Notes: generated by a model from the letters alone, not told the origin. Shown: positions 27,027 through 37,752, counted from the stretch's first letter. The stretch: 64,000 nt of DNA from an uncultured Pseudokineococcus sp. (GCF_947495735.1 NZ_CANMAA010000013.1:1-64000), one strand, 5' to 3'. Numbers and translations are program-made.

Positions 27027-27376
27027 CTGCAGTCGATCGCGTCCGCCTCGGGCGTGGAGCCCGAGCAGGCCCTGATGGTCGGCGGCCGCTCCCGCCCCGA
27101 CGGCGTCGCCGGCTGCCGCCTGCACCACGTCACCGCGCTGTGCAGCGTCTCCGGACGGACGTCACCGCTAGATCCGGGGAGGCCGGTGCCGGCGACCACG
27201 ACGACCTGGGACTGTCGCGGGACGGGTCGGCGTCTCGCCCTCTCGTCGGAGACGCCACGTGCTGCCCGTGCCACCCTGCCGACCCGTGACGGTCCGGATC
27301 CTTCCTGACTACGGTGGAACGGCGACGGACGCGACGCCGCGTCCGGTCCACATCTCCCCCCTGCTGGAGGACCGAC

Positions 27377-28591
27377 ATGCCGATCTCCATCGCCCTCGTG
27401 GGCGCCGGGCAGTTCGCCAGGCACTTCGGCACGCTCTTCAAGATCCACCCCGACGTCGACCGCGTGGTGGTCACCGACGTCGTCCGCGAGCGGGCCGAGG
27501 AGGTCGACGCACGGCTCGGGGGCGACGGGGTGCTGGACGACTTCGAGGCCGTCCTCGCCTCGGACGTCGACGCGGTGGCGATCTTCACGCAGCGGTGGAC
27601 GCACGGTCCGCTCGTCCTGGCGGCCCTGCGAGCGGGCAAGCACGTGTACAGCGCGGTGCCGATGGCCGTGTCCGAGGAGGAGATCGCCGCCATCGTCGAG
27701 GCCGTCCGCGAGACCGGCCTCGTCTACATGATGGGCGAGACGAGCTACTACAACCCGGCGACCGTCTTCGCGCGCCAGCAGCTCGCCGGCGGGAAGCTCG
27801 GCCGGGTCTTCTACTCCGAGGGCGACTACGTCCACGACATGGACCTGGGCTTCTACGAGGCCTACCAGTACAGCGGCGGGGCGGACTGGAAGAGGACCGC
27901 GAGCTACCCGCCGATGCTCTACCCGACGCACGCCCTGGGGGGCGTGCTGGGCGCGCTGCCCGCGCACGTGGTCAGCGTCAGCTGCCTCGGGGTCCGGGAC
28001 GACCGCGGCGACGGGGTCTTCGACCGCGAGGTCAGCATGTTCGACAACGACTTCTCCAACGCCACAGCGCTGTTCGAGCTGTCCGACGGCGGCGCGCTGC
28101 GCACGAACGAGATGCGGCGCGTCGGGTACCCCTCGCCGCTGCGGGAGTCCCGGTTCCGCTTCTTCGGCACCGAGGGCAGCTTCGAGCAGCTGGCCACGGT
28201 CTCCGTGTGGCAGGACAAGCACGACGTCCACGACGTCTCCGCCCAGCTGGAGACTCGCGCGACGATGTCCGAGGACGACCCCGCCCTGGCGCACGTCGCC
28301 CCGTCGCTGCGCGCCGCCTTCGTCTCGGGGCACGCTCCCGTGCACGACGTCGCCCGCCTGCCGACCGAGTACCACGGTGCGCCGAACGGGCACGAGGGCA
28401 GCCACCACTTCCTCGCCGACGACTTCGTCTCCGCCGTGCGCGACGGCACCCTCCCGACCGTGAACGCCTGGGTGGCAGCGCGCTTCACGCTCCCCGGCAT
28501 CGTCGCGCACCAGTCGGCCAACCAGGGCGGCGCGCGCCTGCCCGTCCGCGACCTCGGCGACCCGCCGGCCGGCCTCGCGGAGCGGGGCTGA
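27377..28591 (+). CDS. Gfo/Idh/MocA family oxidoreductase
   Basis: IALVGAGQFARHFGTLFKIHPDVDRVVVTDVVRERAEEVDARL, Rossmann N-terminus. Confidence 0.88.
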   Translation: MPISIALVGAGQFARHFGTLFKIHPDVDRVVVTDVVRERAEEVDARLGGDGVLDDFEAVLASDVDAVAIFTQRWTHGPLVLAALRAGKHVYSAVPMAVSEEEIAAIVEAVRETGLVYMMGETSYYNPATVFARQQLAGGKLGRVFYSEGDYVHDMDLGFYEAYQYSGGADWKRTASYPPMLYPTHALGGVLGALPAHVVSVSCLGVRDDRGDGVFDREVSMFDNDFSNATALFELSDGGALRTNEMRRVGYPSPLRESRFRFFGTEGSFEQLATVSVWQDKHDVHDVSAQLETRATMSEDDPALAHVAPSLRAAFVSGHAPVHDVARLPTEYHGAPNGHEGSHHFLADDFVSAVRDGTLPTVNAWVAARFTLPGIVAHQSANQGGARLPVRDLGDPPAGLAERG

Positions 28592-28742
28592 GAGCGACCC
28601 GCGCGCCGAGGACCGTGGTGGTCGCACGACGCCCCTGGTGGGTGATCCCCGACCCGTCACGCGGACAGGGGCTCAGGGCACGATCCCTGCAGCGGCGCTG
28701 CACCGGTCCGACGTCCGCGGCGACGTGACCCGCGGCGCCCCC

Positions 28743-29377
28743 GTGACCGCCCCCGGTGCGCCCGACGCCGGCAGGGTCCCGGCCCACGTCCTGGCCGCCT
28801 TCGGCCTGTCCGGTCGCCAGGAGCGGCTGCCCGGGGGCGGGGGCGGGCCGTCCGGGTCGGCGACGCCGTCCTGGTGCCGGCGACCGACGTCGCCGCGAGC
28901 GCGTGGGCCGTCGAGGTCGCCGAGCGCCTCGGCGCCCGCGACGTCCGGTCGCCGCGCTCGCTGCGCGGCCACGACGGGCGCTGGGTCGTCGACGGGTGGA
29001 GCGCCGCGCAGCACGTCGAGGGGGCCGACAGCCCCGCCGGCCGGTGGCGCGAGCTCCTGGCCGCGGGCCGCTCCCTGCACCGCGCGCTGGCGCCCGAGCC
29101 CGCCCCGGCGTGGCTGGCGGGGCGTCGGGACCCGTGGGCGGTCGCCGACCGCGCCGCCCGGGGCGAGGAGGCGCCGACGCCGGGCCCGGTGACGGCGCCG
29201 CAGGTCGAGCGCCTGCTCGCAGCGCGCCGGCCGCTGCCCGAGTCGCTGGCGGACCAGCTCGTCCACGGGGACCTGCTCCTCGCGATGGACGTGCTGACCC
29301 GGGACCAGCCCGCCGCTGCGGTCGCCGAGCTCCCCGCGCACGAGGCAGCCGTCCGCCTCGTGCTCGACGCGGACTGA
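28743..29377 (+). pseudogene. Phosphotransferase-like (TIGR02569/APH-like) remnant
   Basis: VPAHVLAAFGLSGRQERLPG in one frame, RAVRVGDAVLVPATDVAASAWAVEVAERLGARDVRSPR in another; LVHGDL followed by a short tail without the usual catalytic region. Confidence 0.6.
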
Positions 29378-29420
29378 CGGCGGCCGCAGGGCAGGTCTCC
29401 CGGCCTGCAGGGTCCCGGGC

Positions 29421-30251
29421 GTGGGAGGACCCGTGGTGTGGCCCGTGCGCCCGGATCTGCACGGGCTGGTCGACCTCGGCTTCAGCGTGCGGACGCGTCG
29501 AGGCAGCGGCCCGGTGCTGCCGGACGCGCGAGCCGCGGTCGTCCGGCTCGGTGACGGGACCGTCCGCGTCTGCGGACCGCGGACGCGGCCGTGGGCCCCG
29601 CGTCGTGCCGGCGTCGACATCGTCGGCCTCGCGCTGGCCCTGGGGGCGGTCCCCGCGGTGCTGGGGGTGCCGGCGCACGTCCTGACCGATCGTCGGGTGC
29701 ACCTGCACGACCTCTGGGGCTCAGCCGCGACGGAGCTCGTCGAGCGCACGGCCGGCGCACCCGACGAGGGCGCACGAGCGGCGCTGCTGCAGCAGGCCGT
29801 CCTGGCGCGCGGCGCGGACGCCTCCGGCGTCGACCCGTCGGTCCGGCACCTCGTGCGGCGTCTGGGCGGGACCGACGCCGGGGTCAGGGCGATCGCGGGC
29901 GAGGTCGGGCTGTCGGAGCGGCAGCTGCGACGCCGCTGCGAGGTGGCCGTCGGCGTCCCACCCTCCGTCCTCAGACGGCTGCTGAGGCTGCACCGCTTCC
30001 TGGACAGCGCCAGGACGGCCTCTGCGCAGACGAGTCTCACCGACCTGGCCAGTGGCGCCGGGTACGCCGACCAGGCGCACCTGAGCCGGGAGACCCGAGC
30101 GCTCACCGGACGGAGCCCGTCGCAGTGCCTGGCCCGCTCCGCGGGACGTCCGATCCGTTCACGACCCCGCCCGCAGGGGCTCCCTAGCGTCCCTGGCTCA
30201 GCCGTCGGAGGAGCCGGGGAGTGGACGTGGACGCACCTGACCAGACCATGA
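29421..30251 (+). CDS. AraC family transcriptional regulator
   Basis: VRAIAGEVGLSERQLRRRCEVAVGVPPSVLRRLLRLHRFL...DLASGAGYADQAHLSRETRALTGRSPSQ. Confidence 0.85.
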   Translation: MGGPVVWPVRPDLHGLVDLGFSVRTRRGSGPVLPDARAAVVRLGDGTVRVCGPRTRPWAPRRAGVDIVGLALALGAVPAVLGVPAHVLTDRRVHLHDLWGSAATELVERTAGAPDEGARAALLQQAVLARGADASGVDPSVRHLVRRLGGTDAGVRAIAGEVGLSERQLRRRCEVAVGVPPSVLRRLLRLHRFLDSARTASAQTSLTDLASGAGYADQAHLSRETRALTGRSPSQCLARSAGRPIRSRPRPQGLPSVPGSAVGGAGEWTWTHLTRP

Positions 30252-30685
30252 GCGGACTCGGGGAGGCGATCGAGATGGTCGGGCGCGGAGAGCGCCTGGC
30301 AGCTCGCGAGCTCCTCCTCGAGCTGTGGGAGGGGGTCGGGCCCACCGGCGACCCGTTGCACCGGTGCGCGCTGGCCCACCACCTGGCCGACGTCCAGGAC
30401 GACCTCGTCGAGGAGCTCGCCTGGGACGAGCGAGCCCTGCTGGCGGCGGACTCGATCACCGCAGAGCGAGCCGCGGAGGCCGGCGTCGCGGGCTCGGTCG
30501 CCGGCCTCTACCCCTCCCTGCACCTCAACCTCGGCGACGACCACCGCCGGCTCGGCGACCTGGACGCCGCCCGCCGCCACCTCGCCCTCGGCCAGGACGC
30601 AGCGGGCGCGCTGGGCGAGGACGGCTACAGCGCCATGATCAGGCGCGGGCTCGAGCGCCTCGCCGCCCGCCTCACGGACGAGTGA
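30221..30685 (+). CDS. TPR-like hypothetical protein
   Basis: Helical repeats (RCALAHHLADVQDDLVEELAWDERALLAAD...LHLNLGDDHRRLGDLDAARRHLALGQ). Confidence 0.6.
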   Translation: MDVDAPDQTMSGLGEAIEMVGRGERLAARELLLELWEGVGPTGDPLHRCALAHHLADVQDDLVEELAWDERALLAADSITAERAAEAGVAGSVAGLYPSLHLNLGDDHRRLGDLDAARRHLALGQDAAGALGEDGYSAMIRRGLERLAARLTDE

Positions 30686-30785
30686 GGGGGCCGCCGCACA
30701 GGAGGACGGCCGCCGGCTGTCGACCGGGCGCGGCGGGGACGAGAGCTGACCGGAGGCGCGGCGTGAGTGCTCGTGGGGTGGCGCG

Positions 30786-30820
30786 GCGGTGCGGTGAGGT
30801 GCGGTGCGGTGCGGTGCGGT
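30786..30820. repeat. Pentanucleotide tandem repeat (GCGGT)7
   Basis: Seven GCGGT units, one variant GAGGT. Confidence 0.9.
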
Positions 30821-31012
30821 GCGGGACCGTCCTGCTGGTCCTGGCGCGGGCCCTCGTGGTCCTGGTCGGCCGGCGTCGTCCCCCGGCACGTCGTGGGCTT
30901 CGCTGCGCGCGCGCAGGTCCGGCAGGGCCCCGACGGCGTCCAGGTGCTGGCGACCGGACCCGTCACGCGCTCGGGCCTCGCGGGCCTCTGCCGGCCAGCG
31001 GCAGTCGCCGGG

Positions 31013-33208
31013 TCAGCTGCCGTACCGGCGGACCGCCGTCGGCGGGACCGCCGACCCCGCCGCTGCAGCCGCCAGCTCCCGCTGCGGGGACGGGGGAAGG
31101 GGCAGTCGGGGCTGCCCGACGGCGTGCAGCGCCTCGAGGAAGGGCATGGGCCGGGCGAAGTGGAACCCCTGGCCGAACGGGCAGCCGAGGCGGGCCAGCG
31201 CCGCGGCCTGCTCGGCGGTCTCGACGCCCTCGGCCACCACCTGCAGGCCGAGGGTGCCGCCGAGGTCGACGATGCCGCGCACGAGCGCCTCGTCCCGGAC
31301 GTCGCCGGGGACCTCGTCGAGGAAGGACCTGTCCATCTTGAGGATGTCGATGGGGAAGCGGCGCAGGTAGCTCAGGGAGGAGTAGCCGGTCCCGAAGTCG
31401 TCCAGCGCCAGCGTGACTCCGAGCTCGCGCAGGCCCTCGATCCGCCGCGTCGTGACCGAGCTGTCCTGCAGCAGCAGCGTCTCGGTCAGCTCGACCGTGA
31501 GCAGCCGGGGATCCAGGTGCGCGGCGCGGACGGCCCGGGCGACCTCCTCGACGAGCGCCTGGTCGCGGAACTGGCGCGCGCTGAGGTTGACGCTGACCCT
31601 CACGCCGGCGCCGCGCGACCCGCTGCGCTGCCAGTCGCCGGCGTGCTGGCACGCCTGGTGCAGCACCCAGCGCCCGATGGGCAGGATGAGGTCGCTCTCC
31701 TCCGCGAGCGGGACGAACTCCCCCGGCGGCAGCAGGCCCAGGGTCGGGTGCTCCCACCGCAGCAGCGCCTCGAAGCCCGTGATGCGGCCGGTCACGAGGT
31801 CCACGACGGGCTGGTAGTGCAGCACGAACTGGTCCCCGTCCAGGGCCTGCTGCAGGTCGGCGCGCAGCTGCTGCCGGGCCATCTCGGCCCGGTGGTGGCT
31901 GGGCCGGTGGACCTCCACGCGACCCTTGCCGGCCCGCTTGGCCGCGTACATGGCGCCGTCGGCCGCCCGGACGAGGTCCGTCGCCCCGCCGAGCGAGTCG
32001 CTGGTGGCGACGCCGATGCTCACGCCCGGCCGGATCTGGCGACCGGCGACGAGCGCCGGCTGCGCCAGGTCGGCGAGCAGCTGCTCGGCGAACTCCGACG
32101 CCCGGGTCGCGGTGCCCGGCGCGACCAGGAGGACGGCGAACTCGTCGCCCCCGAGCCGGGCCGCGGTGTCCTCCGGGGCGACGCCCGCGGACAGGCGCTC
32201 GGCGACCGTCGCCAGCAGCGCGTCGCCCGCCTGGTGACCGGCCGCGTCGTTGACGATCTTGAGGTTGTCGAGGTCGATGTACAGGACGGCCACCGTGGCA
32301 CCGGACACCTGGCTCCCGGCGTCCGCCTGGGCGACGCGCTCCATGAACAGCGCCCGGTTCGGCAGGCCGGTGAGGGAGTCGTGGAAGGCCTGGTGCCGCA
32401 GCCGCTCCTCCAGGACCAGCCGGTCGCTGATGTCGCGGGTGGTCAGGACGACGCCGCTGACCGCCGGGTCGTCGAGCAGGTTGCTCGCCGCGGTCTCCAC
32501 GGAGCGCCACGAGCCGTCGCTGTGCCGCATCCGCACCCTCACGGGCGCCGGCGGAGGTGCGCTCCGGTCGCGGACCGTCGCCAGGTACAGGTCGAAGCCG
32601 GCGGCGTCGTCGGGGTGCACCAGGTCGCGGACGGGCCGGCCGATCAGCGTCGCCGGCGGCAGTCCCAGCACCCACCCGACGGAGGGGGTCTGGTAGCGGA
32701 CCTCGCCCGCGCGGTCGACGACGGTGATGATGTCGGAGGAGTTGTGGACGAGCGAGCGCGAGTGCTCGCCGGCGGCCAGCGCGTCCAGCAGGCTGTTGAA
32801 GGCCCGGGCGGTCTCGCCGAGCTCGTCGTCGGAGTCGACCGCGATCCTGCTCGCCCTCGCCTCGAGCTGGCCCCACTCGCCGGTCAGGCTCGCCGTCGCG
32901 ATGGTGTCGGCGACCGACCGCAGCCGAGCGCTGAGGACGCCCAGGCGCCTGCCGACGACGACCCGCGACAGGCCGTGGTTCAGCGCACCGACCAAGAACC
33001 CCGCGAGCAGGCACGCGACCACGAAGACCGGCCTCGACGCCTCCTCGGGCCGCACGCCGAGCAGGACCGCGAACGGCGGGAACACCGCTCCCACGACCAG
33101 CCCGAGCCCGACCATGTAGATCGCCAGGTCCCAGAACACCCGTCGGGTCAGTCGCCGCGGGCCCGGTCCCCGGCGGTCGGACCAGCCGGCGGCTGCGGGC
33201 GAAGGCAT
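31013..33208 (-). CDS. Membrane-anchored PAS-GGDEF-EAL protein (c-di-GMP signaling)
   Basis: TM N-terminus, PAS-like segment, RLGGDEFAVLL, FEALLRW, DDFGTGYSSLSYLRRFPIDILKMDRSF; ATG at 33208. Confidence 0.95.
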   Translation of the reverse strand: MPSPAAAGWSDRRGPGPRRLTRRVFWDLAIYMVGLGLVVGAVFPPFAVLLGVRPEEASRPVFVVACLLAGFLVGALNHGLSRVVVGRRLGVLSARLRSVADTIATASLTGEWGQLEARASRIAVDSDDELGETARAFNSLLDALAAGEHSRSLVHNSSDIITVVDRAGEVRYQTPSVGWVLGLPPATLIGRPVRDLVHPDDAAGFDLYLATVRDRSAPPPAPVRVRMRHSDGSWRSVETAASNLLDDPAVSGVVLTTRDISDRLVLEERLRHQAFHDSLTGLPNRALFMERVAQADAGSQVSGATVAVLYIDLDNLKIVNDAAGHQAGDALLATVAERLSAGVAPEDTAARLGGDEFAVLLVAPGTATRASEFAEQLLADLAQPALVAGRQIRPGVSIGVATSDSLGGATDLVRAADGAMYAAKRAGKGRVEVHRPSHHRAEMARQQLRADLQQALDGDQFVLHYQPVVDLVTGRITGFEALLRWEHPTLGLLPPGEFVPLAEESDLILPIGRWVLHQACQHAGDWQRSGSRGAGVRVSVNLSARQFRDQALVEEVARAVRAAHLDPRLLTVELTETLLLQDSSVTTRRIEGLRELGVTLALDDFGTGYSSLSYLRRFPIDILKMDRSFLDEVPGDVRDEALVRGIVDLGGTLGLQVVAEGVETAEQAAALARLGCPFGQGFHFARPMPFLEALHAVGQPRLPLPPSPQRELAAAAAGSAVPPTAVRRYGS

Positions 33209-33371
33209 GTCCTCCCCCTCGGCGCCCGGGCACGCGGACTTGAGCCCCCGACGAGGTCCGGTGCGCGGGCGCCGTCGTCGGCACGCGCACGGGTGAGAGC
33301 GGTCAAGCAGGGGCCGGCACCTGCCGACGCTGGTCGTGACCCGCCAGACCGCTTCCGACGGACGGAGCTCC

Positions 33372-34715
33372 ATGCACCTCGACGTCATCGGCGACCGCAC
33401 GCTCGTGCCGGTGCACGGCGGCCGGACGCGGCCGTACGTCAACCTCGACTGCGCGGCGAGCACGCCGCCCTCCGTGCGCGTCGCCGCCGCGGTCGAGGAG
33501 TTCCTCCCCTGGTACTCGAGCATCCACCGGGGCGCCGGGGCCAAGTCGCGGTACTCCAGCGAGCGCTACGAGCAGGCCCGCGACACGATGCTGCGCTTCG
33601 TGGGCGCCGACCCCGCGACGCACGCCGTCCTCTTCCCCCGGAACACGACCGAGGCGATGAACCTCCTCGCGTTCCGCCTCGACCTCGACCGCGACGACGT
33701 CGTGGTGACCACCGTCGCCGAGCACCACTCCAACCTGCTCCCCTGGCGCCGCCACGCGCAGGTGCGCTACGTCGACGTGGCCGACGACGGCACCTTCACC
33801 GTCGAGCAGGTCGTCGCCGTGCTGGACCAGCAGCCCGCCCCGCGGGTCCTCGCGATCACCGGCGCGTCGAACGTCACGGGCTGGCTGCCGCCGATCGCCG
33901 CCATCGCGTCCGCGGCCCGCGCGCGCGGCGTCCTCGTCGTGGTCGACGCCGCCCAGCTGGCGCCGCACCGGCCGATCAGCATGACCGAGATGGGCATCGA
34001 CGTGCTGGCGCTGTCCGGGCACAAGATGCACGCCCCCTACGGGGCCGGCGCGCTCGTCGGCCCGCAGGCGGTGTTCCGGACCGGCGAGCCGATGCTCGTC
34101 GGCGGCGGCGCCGTCACCTCCGTCGGCCTGGACGAGGTGCTGTGGGCCGCGGGCCCGGACCGCGACGAGGCCGGCTCGCCGAACGTCATCGGCGTCGTCG
34201 CCCTGGACGCCGCCGTCCGCGAGCTGTCGCAGCGCGGCTGGGCCGGCACCCTGCGGCACGAGCGCCAGCTCCTGGACGAGCTCGACCGGCAGCTCGCCGG
34301 CGTCCCCGGCCTGGTCCGCTACGGCCCCCTCGGCGGTGCCGACCGGCTGCCCGTGGCGGCCTTCAACCTCGAGGGGGTCCCGCACGCCCTCGTGGCCAGC
34401 CGGCTGTCCCACGAGTTCGGCATCGGGGTCCGCAGCGGCTGCTTCTGCGCCCACCCCTACCTCGAGCGGCTGCTCGGCCTCGACGAGGAGCAGACGCAGC
34501 AGTACCGGGACCAGGTGCGCCAGGGGCAGCACCGGCTCCTGCCCGGTGCCGTCCGCGCGAGCACCGGCCCCGGGACGCCGCTGGAGCACCTCGCCGAGCT
34601 GGGCCACGCCCTGCGCCACATCGCCGCCACCCCGGAGCGCGCCAGGGGGTACGACCTCACCGACAGCGGCGAGTACCTGCCCGCGGACGACACGCACGCG
34701 CTCCTCAGCGCCTGA
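33372..34715 (+). CDS. Class V aminotransferase / cysteine desulfurase-like protein
   Basis: TEAMNLLAFRL, EHHSNLLPWR, DAAQLAPHRP, LSGHKMHAPYGAG, RSGCFCAHPYLERLL. Confidence 0.9.
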   Translation: MHLDVIGDRTLVPVHGGRTRPYVNLDCAASTPPSVRVAAAVEEFLPWYSSIHRGAGAKSRYSSERYEQARDTMLRFVGADPATHAVLFPRNTTEAMNLLAFRLDLDRDDVVVTTVAEHHSNLLPWRRHAQVRYVDVADDGTFTVEQVVAVLDQQPAPRVLAITGASNVTGWLPPIAAIASAARARGVLVVVDAAQLAPHRPISMTEMGIDVLALSGHKMHAPYGAGALVGPQAVFRTGEPMLVGGGAVTSVGLDEVLWAAGPDRDEAGSPNVIGVVALDAAVRELSQRGWAGTLRHERQLLDELDRQLAGVPGLVRYGPLGGADRLPVAAFNLEGVPHALVASRLSHEFGIGVRSGCFCAHPYLERLLGLDEEQTQQYRDQVRQGQHRLLPGAVRASTGPGTPLEHLAELGHALRHIAATPERARGYDLTDSGEYLPADDTHALLSA

Positions 34716-34803
34716 GGAGTCGGGACGGCCGGGACCGGGGAGCCCTCGCCACCGCTGCCCCGTCGCACGGCGCTGCGGGAGGAGCCGGGTCCCGTCGCCC
34801 CCG

Positions 34804-36444
34804 TCACCGCACGTAGACGACGTCTCCGACGGGGCGCTCGCCGGTCGCGTCCGAGACGCTGGTGACGAGGTCGCCGCCGACCACCATGGCGGTCGAGCCG
34901 CCGCCGTCGAGGTTGACGGCCTCCCGCATGCCGAGGGCCTCGGCGACGGCGGCGGCCTCGCCGACGGACAGGCCCATCTCGCCCAGCTGGCGCCCCGCCA
35001 CGGTGACGAGCAGCGTCCGCCCGGCGCTGTCGACACCCGCGAACGTGCGCGGGTTGCGCTGCAGCGCCCAGCCGTAGGCGAAGGAGGGGTTGCCGGGGTG
35101 CGTCATGCCGTCGCGCGCCTGCGTCACGTGCTGGCGGCCGCCCCGGACCAGCTCGGGCCCCCCGTTGACCACCGAGGTGCCCTCCCGGGCCAGGGAGCGA
35201 CCGCCGGCCACCATCGCGGTGCGCACGCGCAGCCGGTCCCCGGGCCGGGCGCCCGCGAGCTCCTCGACGCGGTCGCCGATCGCCTGCACCGAGCGGTGCC
35301 CCGGTGCGAGAGCGACCCCCCGGGCCTCGTGCACGGCCACGACGGAGCCAGCGGCGTCGACGACGACCTCACGCCCCGGGCCGGACGGCGTCCGGGCGCC
35401 GAAGGCGTCCGTGAAGGCGACGAGCTCGTCGTCGTCGGTGCACGTCACGTCGTGGCGCGGCTCGTCGGTCGGCCGGTCCCCGGTCCCGCCGCAGTTGCGC
35501 ACGAGCCCCGGGACCCTGTTCACCCCGTCGAGCACGAGGTGCTCCCCCCGGGCGCCCGGACGCTGCGGGCGGGCCGACAGCGCGACGGTCCCCCGCCACG
35601 AGGGCCGGACGACCCCCGCACCGCCGTCCTCGTCCAGCACCAGGACCGGGCGGTCCCCCACCGGCTCGGACAGCACCACCCCGTCGTGGACGCCGCCACC
35701 GGCCGGGTCCCCCGGCGCTCCTGCCGCCGGGTCGAGCACGAAGAAGCCGCCGTTGACCGCTGCGGCCGCGCCGAGGGAGGCGCTGAGGCCGCTCACCGTC
35801 TCCCGCCGCTCGAGGTCCGGGCCGTAGGAGGCGCCCAGCTCGCCCGCGAAGGTCGCCGGGTCGATCGCCAGGACGTCGAGCACCCAGCGGCCGGACGCGT
35901 CGCTGCCGCCGTCCCAGCCGCTGTACCAGTCCCGGCCGCTGAAGCCCGCGGCCCTCAGCCGCGCCACGGCCTCCCGGGCGGACGCCTGGTCCTCGAAGGG
36001 CTCGGCGAGCCGCACGCGCTGCCCCAGCACCGACGCCGGCAGGTCCGCCGTGGCCGGCTGCCGCACCGGCTGCGCCCGCGCGGCGAAGCCCGCGGCGCCG
36101 AGGCGGTCGACGAGCTGCTGCGCGGCGGCGGCGTCCTGCACGCTGCGCGCGGGCGCGTCCGGGTCGGGGCTCGTGCTCAGCGCCGGGACGGCCAGCTCCA
36201 CCACCCAGGGGACGTCCGGGTCGACGGCGCCGCGCACGACGCGCGTGCGCGTCAGCCCCGGCGCGAGCTGCTGGACCTCCACCTCCTGCGGCAGCTCCGC
36301 CGGGCCCAGCGGCAGGTCGGGCACGGTCAGGCCCGGGCTCGCGGCGGGCGCGGCGGGCTGGGCGGCGACGGGGGCACCGCCCGCGACGAGCGCCGTCACG
36401 GTGGCGGCGACGAGGAGCAGCGGGGCGGGGCGGCGACGGGTCAC
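34804..36444 (-). CDS. Secreted phosphodiester glycosidase (NAGPA) family protein
   Basis: Signal peptide; AAVNGGFFVLDP, FAYGWALQRNPRTFAGVD, AVNLDGGGSTAMVV; GTG at 36444. Confidence 0.88.
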   Translation of the reverse strand: MTRRRPAPLLLVAATVTALVAGGAPVAAQPAAPAASPGLTVPDLPLGPAELPQEVEVQQLAPGLTRTRVVRGAVDPDVPWVVELAVPALSTSPDPDAPARSVQDAAAAQQLVDRLGAAGFAARAQPVRQPATADLPASVLGQRVRLAEPFEDQASAREAVARLRAAGFSGRDWYSGWDGGSDASGRWVLDVLAIDPATFAGELGASYGPDLERRETVSGLSASLGAAAAVNGGFFVLDPAAGAPGDPAGGGVHDGVVLSEPVGDRPVLVLDEDGGAGVVRPSWRGTVALSARPQRPGARGEHLVLDGVNRVPGLVRNCGGTGDRPTDEPRHDVTCTDDDELVAFTDAFGARTPSGPGREVVVDAAGSVVAVHEARGVALAPGHRSVQAIGDRVEELAGARPGDRLRVRTAMVAGGRSLAREGTSVVNGGPELVRGGRQHVTQARDGMTHPGNPSFAYGWALQRNPRTFAGVDSAGRTLLVTVAGRQLGEMGLSVGEAAAVAEALGMREAVNLDGGGSTAMVVGGDLVTSVSDATGERPVGDVVYVR

Positions 36445-36852
36445 CCCGTCACCCTGCCGCGTCGAGATGGCGGACGGAAGGCGTCGAGACCACCACCGGG
36501 TGGACGACCGGAGGGGCTGCTCGACGAGCGGGAGGTCGGGCCGCGGGACCGGGCGCACCGCCGGGCCCGCCACCTGGCGCTGGGGCTGCTGCTCGCGCTC
36601 CTCGCGCTGGCCGTCGCCGACCGCGTCGTCGACGGGGTCCGGGGCACGGGCCTCGTCGAGGGCGGCGGCTGGGTCCGCCTCGTCTGCGCGGCCTCCTCCA
36701 CGGCCACGGCCCTGCCCGCCGCGGTCCCGACCCGGCATTGGCGGGCGCCGGTGGACGACCACGACGACTGACCGGGGGCACGAGCCCTGCCCCGTGCGCG
36801 GCCGAGCAGCCGGCGCCCCGGCGACGAGCGCTCTCCCAGTACCGTCGCCGGC

Positions 36853-37752
36853 GTGCCCGCCGCCGAGACCGCGCGCCCCTTCGGAGCCCTGCTGACCGCG
36901 ATGGTCACGCCGATGACGACCGACGGCGACGTCGACCTCGAGGCCGCCGCCGCGCTGGCCGTGCACCTCGTCGAGCACGGGCACGACGGCCTGGTCGTCA
37001 ACGGCACGACGGGCGAGTCGACCACCACCTCCGACGCCGAGAAGGCCCACCTCGTCCGGGTGGTCGTCGACGCGGTCGAGGGCCGTGCGGCCGTGCTCGC
37101 CGGCGCCGGATCACCCGACACGCGACACGCCGTCGCCCTGGCCGAGCAGGCCGCCGACGCCGGCGCCACCGGCCTGCTGGCGGTGACGCCGTACTACTCC
37201 CGCCCTTCCCAGGACGGCGTCGTCGCCCACCTGGCCGCGACCGCCGACGCCACCGACCTGCCGGTGATGCTCTACGACGTCCCACCCCGCACCGGTCTGC
37301 GGCTGAGCGCGGACTCCTACGCCCGCTTGGCGGAGCACCCCCAGGTCGTCGCGGTCAAGGACGCCACCGGTGACGTCGCCGCCGCCACCCGCCTGATCCC
37401 CGACACGGGGCTGGCCTGGTACTCCGGCGACGAGGCCCTGCTGCTGCCCTTCCTCGCCGTCGGCGCCGTCGGGCTGGTCAGCACGGCCGGCCACCTCGTC
37501 GGCGACGAGCTCGCCGAGGTCATCGCCCTGGTCGACGCCGGCGACCTGCCCGCCGCCCGGGAGGCCTTCGCCCGGCTGCTGCCCGTCGTCGACGTCGTCT
37601 GCGGCTCGGGGAACGGCGCGCTGCGCTCGAAGCTGGCCCTGGCGCTGCTCGGGCGCATCCCCTCCCCGACCATGCGCCTCCCCCAGGCGCCGGCCGGCGA
37701 GGACGAGGTCGCCCAGGTCCGCTCGGCGCTGGTCGCCGCAGGACTCACCTGA
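36853..37752 (+). CDS. dapA: 4-hydroxy-tetrahydrodipicolinate synthase
   Basis: GALLTAMVTPMTTDGDVD, VNGTTGESTTTS, TPYYSRPSQDGVVAHL, VMLYDVPPRTG, VVAVKDATGD. Confidence 0.93.
   Translation: MPAAETARPFGALLTAMVTPMTTDGDVDLEAAAALAVHLVEHGHDGLVVNGTTGESTTTSDAEKAHLVRVVVDAVEGRAAVLAGAGSPDTRHAVALAEQAADAGATGLLAVTPYYSRPSQDGVVAHLAATADATDLPVMLYDVPPRTGLRLSADSYARLAEHPQVVAVKDATGDVAAATRLIPDTGLAWYSGDEALLLPFLAVGAVGLVSTAGHLVGDELAEVIALVDAGDLPAAREAFARLLPVVDVVCGSGNGALRSKLALALLGRIPSPTMRLPQAPAGEDEVAQVRSALVAAGLT

Noticed and set aside
30767-34816. 1349-aa plus-strand ORF
   Set aside because: Antisense shadow of the GGDEF-EAL gene at high GC with low-complexity H/R/A/G translation; the first part has no domain-like content and the end is out of frame with the aminotransferase.
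36469-36771. Possible small membrane protein reading GLLDEREVG...LALGLLLALLALAVADRVV
   Set aside because: Hydrophobic stretch is plausible but no acceptable in-frame start codon or RBS was found; not reported as a gene.
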